Shown piece after piece: positions 1-11,032 of a stretch of DNA of 64,000 nucleotides. This stretch comes from Streptococcus intermedius SK54 = ATCC 27335 (GTDB lineage Bacteria; Bacillota; Bacilli; Lactobacillales; Streptococcaceae): contig NZ_ATFK01000001.1 in NCBI RefSeq assembly GCF_000413475.1, positions 310,001-374,000 of the forward strand, in the 5' to 3' direction. The stretch's first letter is position 1. Each line of letters starts with the position of its first letter. A model generated the notes under the pieces. That model was not told where the DNA came from, searched no databases, and saw only the letters and a list, made by a program, of their open reading frames with translations. A program made the position numbers and the translations under genes.

Positions 1-1
1 T

Positions 2-565
2 ATGGATTATCAAGATTATATTTGGGATTTAGGAGGGACTCTCCTCGATAATTACGAGACTTCAACTGCTGCATTTGTAGAAACATTAGCTGATGCTGGG
101 ATTCGAGCTAGCCATGATGATGTATACAAGGCATTGAAGATTTCCACTCCCTATGCGATTGCTCAGTTTGCATCCGGCATTCCTCAATTTTTGCAAACCT
201 ATAAAGCGAATGAAGCGATAGAATTAGCTCATCCTGTTTTATTTGAAGGGGCTTCGGAGTTGCTTAAGAAAATTATTGCACGAGGAGGGCGTAATTTTCT
301 GATTTCTCATCGAAATGATCAGGTTTTAGAGATTCTTGAGAAAACAGAGATTTTGACAGATTTTACAGAAGTTGTAACGTCTAGTCGTGGTTTTAAAAGG
401 AAGCCAAATCCTGAGTCAATGCTTTACTTAAAAGATAAATATCAGATTGAGAACGGTTTAGTCATCGGAGATCGTTTGATTGATACAGAAGCTGGTCAAG
501 CAGCTGGTTTTGCGACTTATCTCTTTGATAATATGGAAAATCTCGAGCAATTTATAAAAATATAG
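2..565 (+). CDS. HAD-superfamily hydrolase (HAD-IA type)
   Basis: This 187-residue protein has the layout of a small-molecule phosphatase of the HAD-IA group. Motif I is WDLGGTLLD at residues 8-16, an S/T motif lies at SHRND near residue 101, the Lys region is KRKPNPES near 133-140, and the motif IV acid is GDRLIDTEAG near 157. The first motif reads DLGGT, so nucleophile Asp9 is kept but the second Asp, normally the general acid, is Gly11. Substrate is unknown. The ATG is base 2 of the window, so its ribosome site is not visible. It ends 12 bases before gyrB and is probably co-transcribed with it, the order seen in other streptococci. Confidence 0.85.
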   Translation: MDYQDYIWDLGGTLLDNYETSTAAFVETLADAGIRASHDDVYKALKISTPYAIAQFASGIPQFLQTYKANEAIELAHPVLFEGASELLKKIIARGGRNFLISHRNDQVLEILEKTEILTDFTEVVTSSRGFKRKPNPESMLYLKDKYQIENGLVIGDRLIDTEAGQAAGFATYLFDNMENLEQFIKI

Positions 566-2524
<1,959 letters not shown>

Positions 2525-2561
2525 AAAAATCTGAAAAAATTCACATTTACCAGTAAAATTA

Positions 2562-2583
2562 TGATATAATAATCATGATTATT
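2562..2583 (+). promoter_or_regulatory. Extended -10 promoter and 16-bp palindrome before ezrA
   Basis: The gap between gyrB and ezrA has an extended -10 element, TGaTATAAT at 2562-2570, with no good -35 at normal spacing. A perfect 16-bp palindrome, AATAATCATGATTATT, occupies 2568-2583 and so overlaps the end of the -10 and the likely transcription start. ezrA therefore probably has its own promoter in addition to readthrough from gyrB. The palindrome could be an operator; no regulator is known to me for it. Confidence 0.55.
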
Positions 2584-2611
2584 TTCAAGTAATATTTTGA
2601 AGGAGTTTTAC

Positions 2612-4336
2612 ATGTCTAACGGACTAATCGTACTAATTATAGTGATAGCAGTTCTCTTGATTGTTGCTTATATAGCTGCTGTCTTATTGAGAAAAAGAAA
2701 TGATGCTTTACTTGCTAAGTTAGAAGAGCACAAAGAAGAACTTTATAATCTTCCTGTAAACGATGAGGTAGAAGCAGTAAAAAATATGCATTTGATTGGC
2801 CAAAGTCAAGTTGCCTTTCGTGAATGGAATCAAAAATGGGTTGATCTTTCTTTAAATTCTTTTGCAGATATTGAAAACAATCTCTTTGAAACAGAAGGTC
2901 ACAATAATTCGTTCCGCTTTTTAAAAGCAAAACATGGTATTGATAAAATTGAAAGTCAGATTGACCTAATTGAAGAGGACATTACTGCTATTCGTAATGC
3001 ACTTGCTGAATTAGAAAAGCAAGAATCAAAGAATAGTGGCCGTGTCTTGCATACCTTGGAGTTGTTTGAAAAGCTACAGGTATCTGTTGCAAATGATACA
3101 GAAGGTTATGGCTCTGCACTTCCTGAGATTGAAAAACAATTAGAAAAAATTCAATCTGAATTTTCCCAATTTGTAACTTTAAATTCATCAGGAGACCCTG
3201 TTGAAGCAGCAGAAATTTTGGATCAAACAGAAAATCATATTCTTGCCTTGACGCAGATTGTCGAAAAAATTCCAGCGCTTGTCTCTGACCTGGTTCACAA
3301 ATTGCCCGAACAGTTAGAGGATCTGGAATCTGGTTATCGTAAATTGCTGGAGTCAGGATATCATTTTATTGAAACGGATATTGAATCTCGTTTTCAACAA
3401 TTACATACTAGTTTAAAAAGGAATAGTGAAAATATTGCCAGTTTGGAATTGGATAATGCACAGTATGAAAATACGCAAATCCAAGAAGAAGTGGATGCTT
3501 TGTATGATATGTTCAACCGCGAAATTGCGTCGCATAAAGTAGTTGTCAAATTAGTCAATAGTTTACCAGATTATTTGAACCATACAAAAGAAAACAATCA
3601 AAATCTTTTGACAGAGATTGCCCGCCTTTCAAAACTATATCTATTGACGGAAAGTGATACGAATCATATTCGTCGACTTCAAAGTGAACTTTCGAGTTTA
3701 GATGATGTTGTTTTAGAAGCTATTGAAGATTCTTCAGAAAGAAAACAAGCTTATTCTGTTCTTCAAGAAAACCTTGAAACCATTCAAAAACGAGTTAAAG
3801 AAATTGAAGATGAACAATTAGTATTAAGTGAAAAGTTGGCAAAAATCGAAAAGGATGATGCCAATGCTCGACAAAAAGTCAATATTTATATCAATAAACT
3901 GCATACAATTAAACGTTATATGGAAAAACGCAATTTACCAGGTATTCCACGGAGCTTCCTGACTGTTTTCTTTACTGCAAGTGATAATACAGAAGCCTTA
4001 TTAGCAGAATTGGAGCAATACCGTGTCAATATCGAGTCAGTAAACCGTATGCTGGAAATTTTGACAAATGATATGAATGAACTTGAGAATGAAACCTATC
4101 GGATTGTTGAAAATGCAACGTTAACAGAACAACTATTGCAGTATTCAAATCGTTATCGTTCATTTGACGAGGGAGTACAGACTGCTTTCAACCGTGCATT
4201 GGAAATTTTTGAGAATGACTTTGATTATCAAGCTTCATTTGAAGAAATCTCACAAGCATTGGATGTAGTAGAACCTGGTGTAACCAATCGTTTTGTTACA
4301 TCTTATGAAAAAACACGTGAAAATATCCGATTTTAA
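2612..4336 (+). CDS. ezrA: Septation ring formation regulator EzrA
   Basis: Membrane-anchored spectrin-like regulator of FtsZ assembly at the division site. One N-terminal transmembrane segment (about residues 4-24) is followed by four to five long heptad-rich coiled-coil stretches filling the rest of the 574 residues, which matches the family length of about 570-575. Start chosen at the ATG at 2612 because AAGGAG at 2600-2605 sits 6 bases upstream; a TTG at 2597 in frame lies before that site and is unlikely. Position directly after gyrB is conserved in streptococci. Confidence 0.95.
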   Translation: MSNGLIVLIIVIAVLLIVAYIAAVLLRKRNDALLAKLEEHKEELYNLPVNDEVEAVKNMHLIGQSQVAFREWNQKWVDLSLNSFADIENNLFETEGHNNSFRFLKAKHGIDKIESQIDLIEEDITAIRNALAELEKQESKNSGRVLHTLELFEKLQVSVANDTEGYGSALPEIEKQLEKIQSEFSQFVTLNSSGDPVEAAEILDQTENHILALTQIVEKIPALVSDLVHKLPEQLEDLESGYRKLLESGYHFIETDIESRFQQLHTSLKRNSENIASLELDNAQYENTQIQEEVDALYDMFNREIASHKVVVKLVNSLPDYLNHTKENNQNLLTEIARLSKLYLLTESDTNHIRRLQSELSSLDDVVLEAIEDSSERKQAYSVLQENLETIQKRVKEIEDEQLVLSEKLAKIEKDDANARQKVNIYINKLHTIKRYMEKRNLPGIPRSFLTVFFTASDNTEALLAELEQYRVNIESVNRMLEILTNDMNELENETYRIVENATLTEQLLQYSNRYRSFDEGVQTAFNRALEIFENDFDYQASFEEISQALDVVEPGVTNRFVTSYEKTRENIRF

Positions 4337-4345
4337 ACGGAGATT

Positions 4346-4386
4346 AAAATGGAGATAAGAAATTATTTTCTTATCTCCATTTTTCT
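4346..4386 (+). terminator. Terminator after ezrA
   Basis: Perfect 16-bp stem (AAAATGGAGATAAGAA at 4346-4361 with its complement at 4368-4383), a 6-base loop and a T-rich tail. Confidence 0.9.
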
Positions 4387-4414
4387 ATATCTTATAACTT
4401 TTCGTACAAAATAA

Positions 4415-4446
4415 ATACCAGCCACATTAATTGATGTGATTGGTAT
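4415..4446 (-). terminator. Terminator after the lactonase gene
   Basis: Inverted repeat ATACCA-gCCACAT / ATGTGatTGGTAT just beyond the stop of the minus-strand gene. Read on the minus strand it is followed by TTTATTTTGT, and on the plus strand by ATTTTTT, so it can serve both strands. Confidence 0.7.
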
Positions 4447-4451
4447 ATTTT

Positions 4452-5465
4452 TTAATGGGTAAAAGTGACACAAACTCCTTCTGGGACAAAGAAATCATGT
4501 GAGATTTCTGTTAATTTTCCTGTTTTTGGATCGCGTTTGAAAACAGTGGCATTATCTGAGTCTTGATGAACCGCAATCACATACTGTTGGTCTGGTGTGA
4601 TATTAAAATCGCGCGGATTTTTTCCATTTGTCGGAACAATTTCTACGAGTTCAAGAGTTCCGTCGCCTGCCACTTTATAAACTGCGATTGAATTGTGTCC
4701 ACGGTTGGAACCATAAAGGAATCGACCGTCAGCAGATAAGCGAATGGCAGCTGTTCCATTGAATTCTGAAAAGTTTTCTGGTAAGGTTGAAATAGTTTGC
4801 ATACGTTCGAATTGACCATCTCCATCATAAATTAAAACTTCAATAGTGGAGTTTAATTCACAAATGAGATAAGCGATTTTGTAGGTTGGGTGAAATACAA
4901 TGTGACGTGGACCAGCACCAGATGTCGCATGATAGGTTTCCAAACGATTTAAGCGTCCATAGTCACTAATTTCGTATGTTACAACTTCATCCGTACCCAA
5001 ATCACATGTAACCAGATATTTATCAGGCGTTAGATCCGCATAATGCACGTGAGCAGCCGTTTGGTTTTCATGAGGGCCATAACCGATATGGACATCGGAA
5101 TCCACTAATTTTAGACTACCATTTTCTTGTCGCCTATAAACTAATACTTGTCCTTTATGGTAATTCGCTCCGTACACAAGACTTCTTGCTTCGTCGACAC
5201 TCACATAGCATAGCGGAGCACCTTCCGCTACGACGTGATTAAGGAGTTGTCTAGCTTTGTTAAAAGCTGCAATACCTCCCTCACCGTGTTCAGCTCCAAC
5301 AGAATATAGATAATGTTGTTTGTCAAAAGCTAAATAAGTAGGATTTGGTTCTTTTGCAACAAGTGTTAAATTTGCTAGTTCGCCTGTACTAGTATCAAAA
5401 TCAGCTTTGTAAATTCCTTCAGAGCTACGACGTGTATAAGTTCCAAAATAAACTGTTTGAGTCAT
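4452..5465 (-). CDS. 6-phosphogluconolactonase-like beta-propeller protein
   Basis: This 337-residue protein belongs to the lactonase family typified by YbhE/Pgl, seven-bladed beta-propellers that hydrolyse 6-phosphogluconolactone in the oxidative pentose phosphate pathway. Diagnostic stretches are YFGTYTRRSSEGIY at the N-terminus, GYGPHENQTAAHVHYA mid-protein, SGAGPRHIVFHP, and NGKNPRDFNITPDQQYV near the end. No signal peptide, so cytosolic. Two ATGs are adjacent (5468 and 5465); GAGGTG upstream lies only one base from the first, so the second is preferred. It stands alone between two terminator/promoter regions. Actual substrate is inferred from family only. Confidence 0.85.
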   Translation of the reverse strand: MTQTVYFGTYTRRSSEGIYKADFDTSTGELANLTLVAKEPNPTYLAFDKQHYLYSVGAEHGEGGIAAFNKARQLLNHVVAEGAPLCYVSVDEARSLVYGANYHKGQVLVYRRQENGSLKLVDSDVHIGYGPHENQTAAHVHYADLTPDKYLVTCDLGTDEVVTYEISDYGRLNRLETYHATSGAGPRHIVFHPTYKIAYLICELNSTIEVLIYDGDGQFERMQTISTLPENFSEFNGTAAIRLSADGRFLYGSNRGHNSIAVYKVAGDGTLELVEIVPTNGKNPRDFNITPDQQYVIAVHQDSDNATVFKRDPKTGKLTEISHDFFVPEGVCVTFTH

Positions 5466-5504
5466 CATTCACCTCGAAAAAATTTGGTACTTTTATTATA
5501 ACAT

Positions 5505-5625
5505 AAAAATAGATGAAATAGTTTTCATAAACGAAAGCGCCTGTTAGTCTTACGTCTAAAAAATAGATAAAAAATAGATTTGAGGTAGAAAGGGAACAGA
5601 TGGCTTTGTTACAATAAAAATAGAT
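5505..5625. repeat. Four direct copies of AAAAATAGAT
   Basis: The 10-mer AAAAATAGAT occurs exactly at 5505-5514, 5559-5568, 5570-5579 and 5616-5625, all in the same orientation, in the 388-base gap between the divergent lactonase gene and the two-component operon. Two copies are offset by 11 bases, about one helical turn. They might be a direct-repeat binding site for the OmpR-type regulator encoded next door. The rest of this gap holds no credible gene. Confidence 0.5.
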
Positions 5626-5755
5626 TTACGAGAATAGCATTAAACTGATTCAGATGACAGAAACGTTGTAAAGTTTTTGTGTTATCGGAAGGGTTTAAGG
5701 AATGTTGTTCTCGCTTCTAAAATGTTTAGATTTTTTGAAAAAAATTTTGTCCTAG

Positions 5756-5800
5756 ATCACGAAGTTCAATCTTTGTAAGTTCGTGATTTTATTGTATAAT
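5756..5800 (+). promoter_or_regulatory. Promoter of the OmpR-type operon with flanking inverted repeat
   Basis: A -10 TATAAT lies at 5795-5800 with a weaker -35 TTGTAA at 5773-5778 (16-base spacer). Inverted 8-mers ATCACGAA (5756-5763) and TTCGTGAT (5780-5787) straddle the -35, so a dimer bound there would block or reposition polymerase. AAGGAG precedes the response regulator ATG at 5854. Confidence 0.6.
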
Positions 5801-5853
5801 AAAAGTAATCTTTATACGGATGATTAGTAATTTTATATTTTAAGGAGTAAAAA

Positions 5854-6510
5854 ATGCATAAGATTTTAGTAGTAGAAGATGACACTACCATCAATCAAGT
5901 GATTTGTGAATTTTTAAAAGAAAACCATTATGAAGTGACAGCCGTTTTTGACGGTGCAGAAGCTTTGCGTATATTTGAAGAAAAATCATTTGACTTAATC
6001 GTTTTGGACGTTATGTTACCTTCCATGAGTGGTTTGGATGTGCTAAAGGAAATCCGAAAAACATCACAGGTACCAGTTATGATGTTAACTGCACTAGATG
6101 ATGAATATACTCAACTGGTCAGCTTTAATCATTTGATTAGTGACTACGTCACCAAGCCATTTTCACCATTGATTTTGATGAAACGGATTGAGAATATTTT
6201 CCGTAGTACAGTAACAGAATCTGAAATTATTGTTGGGGATTTGCGTGTTTCAGTTGATGATTGCACGGTTTATTGGCAAGAAGAAAAAATGTCTCCAACC
6301 AAAAAAGAATATGAAATTATCCAAGCTCTGGCTAAAAGAAAAAATCATTTAGTGACACGAGATCAATTGATGAATACAATCTGGGGTTATAGCGAACTAG
6401 ATAGTCGTGTTTTAGATAATCATGTAAAAAATATTCGAAAAAAAATCCCTGGAATTCCTCTTAAAACAATTACTGGTATGGGGTACCAACTTGGGGGAGA
6501 AGAAGAGTGA
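5854..6510 (+). CDS. Two-component response regulator, OmpR/PhoB family
   Basis: A 218-residue DNA-binding response regulator. The receiver domain (1-115) has the acidic pair EDD at 8-10, phospho-acceptor Asp52 in LIVLDVMLPSMSG, the Thr in MMLTALDD and Lys in DYVTKPFSP. The winged-helix effector domain (125-218) ends with the typical RVLDNHVKNIRKKI and TITGMGYQL. Its stop overlaps the kinase start by four bases, showing translational coupling. The gapped receiver with SFNHLISDYVTKPF resembles regulators of the SaeR/lantibiotic-sensing type, but I cannot assign a specific system. Stimulus and targets are unknown; the direct repeats upstream are candidate binding sites. Confidence 0.93.
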   Translation: MHKILVVEDDTTINQVICEFLKENHYEVTAVFDGAEALRIFEEKSFDLIVLDVMLPSMSGLDVLKEIRKTSQVPVMMLTALDDEYTQLVSFNHLISDYVTKPFSPLILMKRIENIFRSTVTESEIIVGDLRVSVDDCTVYWQEEKMSPTKKEYEIIQALAKRKNHLVTRDQLMNTIWGYSELDSRVLDNHVKNIRKKIPGIPLKTITGMGYQLGGEEE

Positions 6511-7883
6511 GAATTGCTAAAAAGCATTTCCTTTTGACAGGAACGATTATTTTTATTGTCGTGACAATGGTTCTGGCGACACTTTATTTTGTGATGCCTG
6601 TTTATTATGATCAAGTCAAACATCGAGAGGCTAAAAGTGAGTTTTCCCAAATTGCCCAGCAGGTTCAAGGGAAGCCGTCAGATGACATAGGAAAGCTTTT
6701 AAGTGACTACAATCGAAAGAATACACGCGTTTGGTTTAGCATATTAGATGCAAAAGGAAAACTTATTTATCCTCGTATTGATTTAGCGAATGAAAAGGGG
6801 GAATTTCAATTAACAATTTTACCCTCTGACATGAGTTTGAATAATCAAACCAAAAGTATGAGTAAGAAGATAAAAACGGCGGAAGGTACCACATTGACTT
6901 TGCGTGGAGAATATTCTCTCCAACCAATATCGGATGCTAATTATGTGCTGTTAAGCCTCTATCCTTATATCTTATTCTTTTCTTTAGCATTGGGTGGTGT
7001 AGCGGCTTTTCTTTACAGTCGATTTGCAACCAAACGCATTAAAGAAATTTCAGAAAGTACGCGTAAGATGGCAACTCTTTCTCCAGATGTAATTTGTCCC
7101 GTCAAAGGTCATGATGAAATTTCTAATCTTGCTCAAGATATTAACACTCTTTATCAAAATCTGTTGATGAGTATTGAAGCTTTGCGATTGGAAAATGAAA
7201 AAGTGGCTGAAAGCGAGCGGGAGAAAGCAGAGTTCCTTCGTATGACCTCTCATGAGTTGAAGACACCAATCACTAGCATGATGGGAATTGTAGATGGTAT
7301 GATCTATGGAGTTGGCGATTTCAAGGATAAAGATAAATATTTACATAAATGCCGTGAAATTTTGGAAGAACAATCTAGGCTTGTGCAATCTATTTTGGCG
7401 ATTTCTAAGATTGAAATGCGTATAGAAGCGGAAGAAGAGGAGTTTTCACTTAAGCAGCTTTTAGAGGAAAATTTAAATACTTATAAAATGCTGGCTGATA
7501 TGAAAGGTTACAAGTTTATCGTTCATTTAGAAGAACTTCATGTTCATGGTAACAAAATGTATTTATTAAAGGCAATTAAAAATTTATTGGACAATGCTTT
7601 TCATTACGCATTAGCTGGTGGAGAAATTCTTTTAATTGTCGAACATGGTCGGTTCATCATTGAAAATGATGCAGAGCATGTATTAGATGAACAGCAAATT
7701 CAGAAGATTTTTCAACCGTTTTATCGTCCAGACTATAGTCGTAATCGTAAAGATGGTGGGACAGGTTTGGGACTCTTTATTGTTCAACAAATTTTGGAGA
7801 AACACAACTTGCATCATTGTTTTGAGGCTATTGATGGCACGCGAATGCGTTTTACAATTTTTTTCTCAGATAATGAACGTTAA
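6507..7883 (+). CDS. Sensor histidine kinase partner of the OmpR-type regulator
   Basis: This 458-residue membrane kinase starts at GTG 6507, overlapping the regulator's TGA, with GGGGGAG just upstream. A first transmembrane segment covers about residues 8-29 and a second about 150-170. They bracket an extracytoplasmic sensor of roughly 120 residues. A HAMP-like linker follows, then HisKA with FLRMTSHELKTPITS, an N-box in KAIKNLLDNAFHYA, and a G-box GGTGLGLFIVQQI. All catalytic motifs are intact. It is the obvious cognate partner of the preceding regulator. The signal sensed cannot be read from sequence. Confidence 0.93.
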   Translation: MRIAKKHFLLTGTIIFIVVTMVLATLYFVMPVYYDQVKHREAKSEFSQIAQQVQGKPSDDIGKLLSDYNRKNTRVWFSILDAKGKLIYPRIDLANEKGEFQLTILPSDMSLNNQTKSMSKKIKTAEGTTLTLRGEYSLQPISDANYVLLSLYPYILFFSLALGGVAAFLYSRFATKRIKEISESTRKMATLSPDVICPVKGHDEISNLAQDINTLYQNLLMSIEALRLENEKVAESEREKAEFLRMTSHELKTPITSMMGIVDGMIYGVGDFKDKDKYLHKCREILEEQSRLVQSILAISKIEMRIEAEEEEFSLKQLLEENLNTYKMLADMKGYKFIVHLEELHVHGNKMYLLKAIKNLLDNAFHYALAGGEILLIVEHGRFIIENDAEHVLDEQQIQKIFQPFYRPDYSRNRKDGGTGLGLFIVQQILEKHNLHHCFEAIDGTRMRFTIFFSDNER

Positions 7884-7928
7884 AAGCAGTTATCTGTTCA
7901 GGAACTGAACAGATGATTGCTTTTTTAT
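7882..7928 (+). terminator. Terminator after the kinase gene
   Basis: Long stem ATCTGTTCAG / CTGAACAGAT with outer AAAGCA/TGCTTT pairing, loop GAA, then TTTTTT. It starts at the stop codon. Confidence 0.9.
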
Positions 7929-7946
7929 ATCGTATGGACATAGAGC

Positions 7947-7974
7947 TTGCAAATTTTTTCAATCGTGCTATAAT
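7947..7974 (+). promoter_or_regulatory. Promoter of the T-box/thrS transcript
   Basis: -35 TTGCAA at 7947-7952, 16-base spacer, -10 TATAAT at 7969-7974. The start of transcription would be near 7981, just before the leader. Confidence 0.8.
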
Positions 7975-7980
7975 GTTTTC

Positions 7981-8190
7981 TAGAGACATATCACCTGCAG
8001 GAAATCTTGTAGAGAGCGCGTGAAGCTGGAAATCGCGTAGAGGATGCAGTTGGGACTACTCTATTAGCTTTTATGCAAACATAAAACGGTGGCTACGTTA
8101 GAGCCAATCAGAGGTGTCAACAGTTTTTGTTGTACATAAATGAAGGTGGAACCACGTTGCGACGTCCTTTTGAGGATGTCGTTTTTATTT
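7981..8190 (+). ncRNA. T-box riboswitch leader, threonine type
   Basis: The leader has the canonical T-box core AAGGTGGAACCACG at 8143-8156, whose UGGA pairs with the uncharged tRNA acceptor end. Near the 5' end, AGAGAG (about 8011-8016) can pair with CTCT after position 8059 to form the base of stem I. The likely specifier is ACU at 8055-8057 (Thr), which suits the downstream thrS. The antiterminator competes with a terminator made of CGACGTCC (8160-8167), GGATGTCG (8174-8181) and a T run. Expected effect: uncharged tRNA-Thr lets transcription continue into the two downstream genes. Confidence 0.9.
8160..8190 (+). terminator. Conditional terminator of the T-box
   Basis: Eight-base stem, six-base loop TTTTGA and a run of T from 8182. 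Its 5' arm lies immediately after the T-box core, as required for the antiterminator/terminator switch. Confidence 0.85.
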
Positions 8191-8210
8191 TGTCAGAAGG
8201 AGGAAGAATG

Positions 8211-8852
8211 ATGCTTTATATGATTGGAGGATCGCCTTGTAGTGGGAAGTCAACAATTGCTTCACTTCTCGCTAGACAGTATCAGCTGCTTCATATCAAG
8301 CTGGATGATTTGGTGGACGAGATGATGAGTCAAGCAAGTGTAGATTCACAGCCGATTTGCCTTCTTAGACAGGACAGAAATCCGGAACAAATCTGGATGA
8401 GAAATCCAGAAGAGATGGCAGATGAAGAATGGCGCTTTTATGAAGAGATTTTTCCTTACGTAAAATCTTACTTGATAAAAAATCAAGATAGACCACTCTT
8501 GGTGGAGGGGGCAGGACTTTTGCCTCACTTGGTAAAGGAGCTTGAATGGCCAGCGTCTTCCTATCTATGCTTGACTCCGACAGCTGATTTTCAGAAAAAG
8601 CATTATAAACAGAGAGAATGGGTTCCTTATGTCTTAGAGGGAACAACCAATCCTGAGCAAGCTTTTGAAAACTGGATGCAGCGAGACATTCTTTTTGCCC
8701 AAATGGTTCGGAAGGAAGCGATGAAATTAGGCTATCCTAGCCTCATGACAGATGGTAGTCAATCAGAAAAGCAGACTGCGGAAGAGATTGCTCGGCTCTT
8801 AAAATTGTCCAATATAAACAGAATAGATACTAAAGGAGAAAAATATGATTAA
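8211..8852 (+). CDS. P-loop kinase-like protein of unknown substrate
   Basis: Soluble protein of 213 residues with Walker [11 protein letters not shown] at the N-terminus, the acidic substrate-region stretch LDDLVDEM near residue 33, and a later [13 protein letters not shown] lid-like segment. This is the pattern of small P-loop phosphotransferases such as shikimate-kinase or chloramphenicol-phosphotransferase relatives; the substrate is not identifiable. Start chosen at the ATG at 8211, seven bases after GGAGG; the ATG three bases earlier is possible. An in-frame TTG at 8127 lies inside the T-box and is not used. It overlaps thrS by eight bases, so it is under threonine T-box control and translationally coupled to thrS. 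Confidence 0.8.
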   Translation: MLYMIGGSPCSGKSTIASLLARQYQLLHIKLDDLVDEMMSQASVDSQPICLLRQDRNPEQIWMRNPEEMADEEWRFYEEIFPYVKSYLIKNQDRPLLVEGAGLLPHLVKELEWPASSYLCLTPTADFQKKHYKQREWVPYVLEGTTNPEQAFENWMQRDILFAQMVRKEAMKLGYPSLMTDGSQSEKQTAEEIARLLKLSNINRIDTKGEKYD

Positions 8853-10809
8853 GATTACTTTCCCAGATGGCGCTGTGCGTGAATTCGAATCTGGCGTGAC
8901 AACTTTTGAAATTGCTCAATCTATCAGCAATGCTCTTGCTAAGAAAGCCTTGGCTGGTAAATTCAACGGCAAACTCATTGATACCACTCGTGCCATTACA
9001 GAAGATGGAGCAATCGAGATTGTAACACCTGACCACGAAGACGCTTTGGATATCTTGCGTCACTCTGCTGCTCACTTGTTCGCTCAAGCGGCGCGCCGTC
9101 TCTTCCCAGAGATTCACTTAGGAGTTGGTCCTGCTATTCAGGACGGTTTCTACTACGATACGGACAATACAGCTGGCCAAATCTCTAACGAAGACCTGCC
9201 TCGTATCGAAGAAGAAATGAAGAAGATTGTCAAGGAAAATTTTCCGTCAATCCGCGAAGAAGTGACAAAGGATGAAGCACGAGAAATTTTCAAAAACGAT
9301 CCTTACAAGTTAGAATTGATTGAGGAGCATTCAGAAGACGAAGGAGGTCTTACAATTTACCGTCAAGGTGAATATGTGGATCTCTGCCGTGGACCTCATG
9401 TCCCATCAACTGGACGTATCCAAATTTTTCATTTGCTCAATGTAGCAGGTGCTTACTGGCGTGGGAACAGTGACAATGCTATGATGCAACGGATTTATGG
9501 TACAGCTTGGTTTGACAAGAAAGACTTGAAGAACTACCTTCAAATGCGTGAAGAAGCCAAGGAACGTGATCACCGTAAGCTCGGTAAAGAGCTTGATCTT
9601 TTCATGATTTCTCCTGAGGTTGGGCAAGGTCTTCCGTTTTGGCTTCCAGATGGTGCGACTATTCGTCGTATCGTAGAACGCTATATTACAGACCGTGAAG
9701 TCAATGATGGTTACCAACATGTATATACACCACCACTTGCAAGTGTAGAACTATATAAAACTTCTGGTCACTGGGAACATTACCAAGAAGATATGTTTCC
9801 ACCGATGGATATGGGAGATGGTGAGCAATTTGTTCTTCGTCCGATGAATTGTCCACACCATATCGAAGTTTATAAAAATCATGTTCATTCTTATCGTGAG
9901 TTACCCATTCGTATTGCGGAACTTGGTATGATGCATCGCTTTGAAAAATCAGGTGCACTTTCAGGACTCCAACGTGTTCGTGAAATGACCCTAAACGATT
10001 CTCACTTATTTGTCATGCCGGAGCAAATTCAAGAAGAGTTTAAACATGTGTTGGATTTGATGATTGATGTTTATAAAGACTTCAATATTACAGACTATCG
10101 TTTCCGTCTGTCTTATCGTGATCCGAATGACAAACATAAATATTTTGATAATGATGAAATGTGGGAAAATGCTCAACGTATGCTAAAAGGAGCAATGGAT
10201 GATTTAGGTTTGGACTACTTTGAGGCAGAAGGCGAAGCTGCTTTCTATGGTCCTAAGTTGGATGTCCAAGTAAAAACAGCTCTTGGAAATGAAGAAACTC
10301 TTTCCACGATTCAATTGGATTTCTTGTTACCAGAACGTTTTGATCTCCATTATATCGGAGCAGACGGTGAAGAGCATCGTCCAGTCATGATTCACCGTGG
10401 TATTGTGTCTACGATGGAACGTTTTATTGCTTACTTGATTGAAACTTACAAAGGTGCGTTCCCAACTTGGCTGGCACCTCATCAAGTGACGGTCATTCCA
10501 ATTTCTAATGAAGCGCATGCTGATTACGCTTGGAAAGTAGCGAAAGAACTACGCAATCATGGTGTTCGTGTGGACGTCGATGAACGCAATGAAAAAATGC
10601 AATACAAGATTCGTCAAAGTCAGACTCATAAAGTTCCTTATCAATTGATTGTTGGAGATAAAGAGCAAGCAGATGGTACGGTGAATGTTCGTCGTTATGG
10701 CAGCAAACAAACGCATACAGAAGCAATTGATGAATTTGTAAATCATATTGTAGCTGATATTGCTAGAAAATCATGTCCAGATAATAGTAGAAACGAAGCT
10801 GACAAGTAG
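8845..10809 (+). CDS. thrS: Threonine--tRNA ligase
   Basis: Class II aminoacyl-tRNA synthetase charging tRNA-Thr. Its 654 residues include the TGS domain (1-62), the editing domain with [10 protein letters not shown] near residue 73 and the [10 protein letters not shown] motif near 182, the catalytic core with Zn-ligand Cys in [13 protein letters not shown] and motif 3 in [15 protein letters not shown], and a C-terminal anticodon-binding domain (about 540-640). The last dozen residues ([12 protein letters not shown]) are an extension of uncertain value. Start ATG at 8845 follows AAAGGAG. Regulated by the upstream T-box. Confidence 0.97.
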   Translation: MIKITFPDGAVREFESGVTTFEIAQSISNALAKKALAGKFNGKLIDTTRAITEDGAIEIVTPDHEDALDILRHSAAHLFAQAARRLFPEIHLGVGPAIQDGFYYDTDNTAGQISNEDLPRIEEEMKKIVKENFPSIREEVTKDEAREIFKNDPYKLELIEEHSEDEGGLTIYRQGEYVDLCRGPHVPSTGRIQIFHLLNVAGAYWRGNSDNAMMQRIYGTAWFDKKDLKNYLQMREEAKERDHRKLGKELDLFMISPEVGQGLPFWLPDGATIRRIVERYITDREVNDGYQHVYTPPLASVELYKTSGHWEHYQEDMFPPMDMGDGEQFVLRPMNCPHHIEVYKNHVHSYRELPIRIAELGMMHRFEKSGALSGLQRVREMTLNDSHLFVMPEQIQEEFKHVLDLMIDVYKDFNITDYRFRLSYRDPNDKHKYFDNDEMWENAQRMLKGAMDDLGLDYFEAEGEAAFYGPKLDVQVKTALGNEETLSTIQLDFLLPERFDLHYIGADGEEHRPVMIHRGIVSTMERFIAYLIETYKGAFPTWLAPHQVTVIPISNEAHADYAWKVAKELRNHGVRVDVDERNEKMQYKIRQSQTHKVPYQLIVGDKEQADGTVNVRRYGSKQTHTEAIDEFVNHIVADIARKSCPDNSRNEADK

Positions 10810-10921
10810 ATGAAGGACGGGAGTGACGTTGTGGTTACTTATAAAAATGCCACAGTGTATGTCTGTCGCCTCATTTTACCTTCTTTTCAATTTCTGAGCT
10901 GAAGCTAGCAAAGATGTTTAT

Positions 10922-11029
10922 TAAAAACTCTATTCTATAAGGGATTTTGAACAGCACTCTCAAAGTTAGATCTTTTATGTCTAACTTTTGAGGGCAGTTC
11001 ATTTCCTACTAGAGAATAGAGTTTTTTTA
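10922..11029. repeat. 108-base imperfect hairpin, probable bidirectional terminator
   Basis: Outer arms AAAAACTCTATTCT (from 10923) and AGAATAGAGTTTTT (from 11013) enclose inner arms at 10948-10970 and 10978-11001 that pair almost fully, starting with TGAACAGCACTCTC against GAGGGCAGTTCA. The end runs into a T tract, and the start has an A tract, so it can stop transcription from thrS and from the convergent TetR gene. Its size and two-tier symmetry also resemble a small non-autonomous repeat. The region 10810-10921 before it shows no convincing gene. Confidence 0.7.
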
Positions 11030-11032
11030 ATT

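Noticed and set aside
8127..8210. N-terminal extension of the P-loop protein from TTG 8127
   Set aside because: It lies within the T-box antiterminator and terminator, and a strong ribosome site precedes the later ATG.
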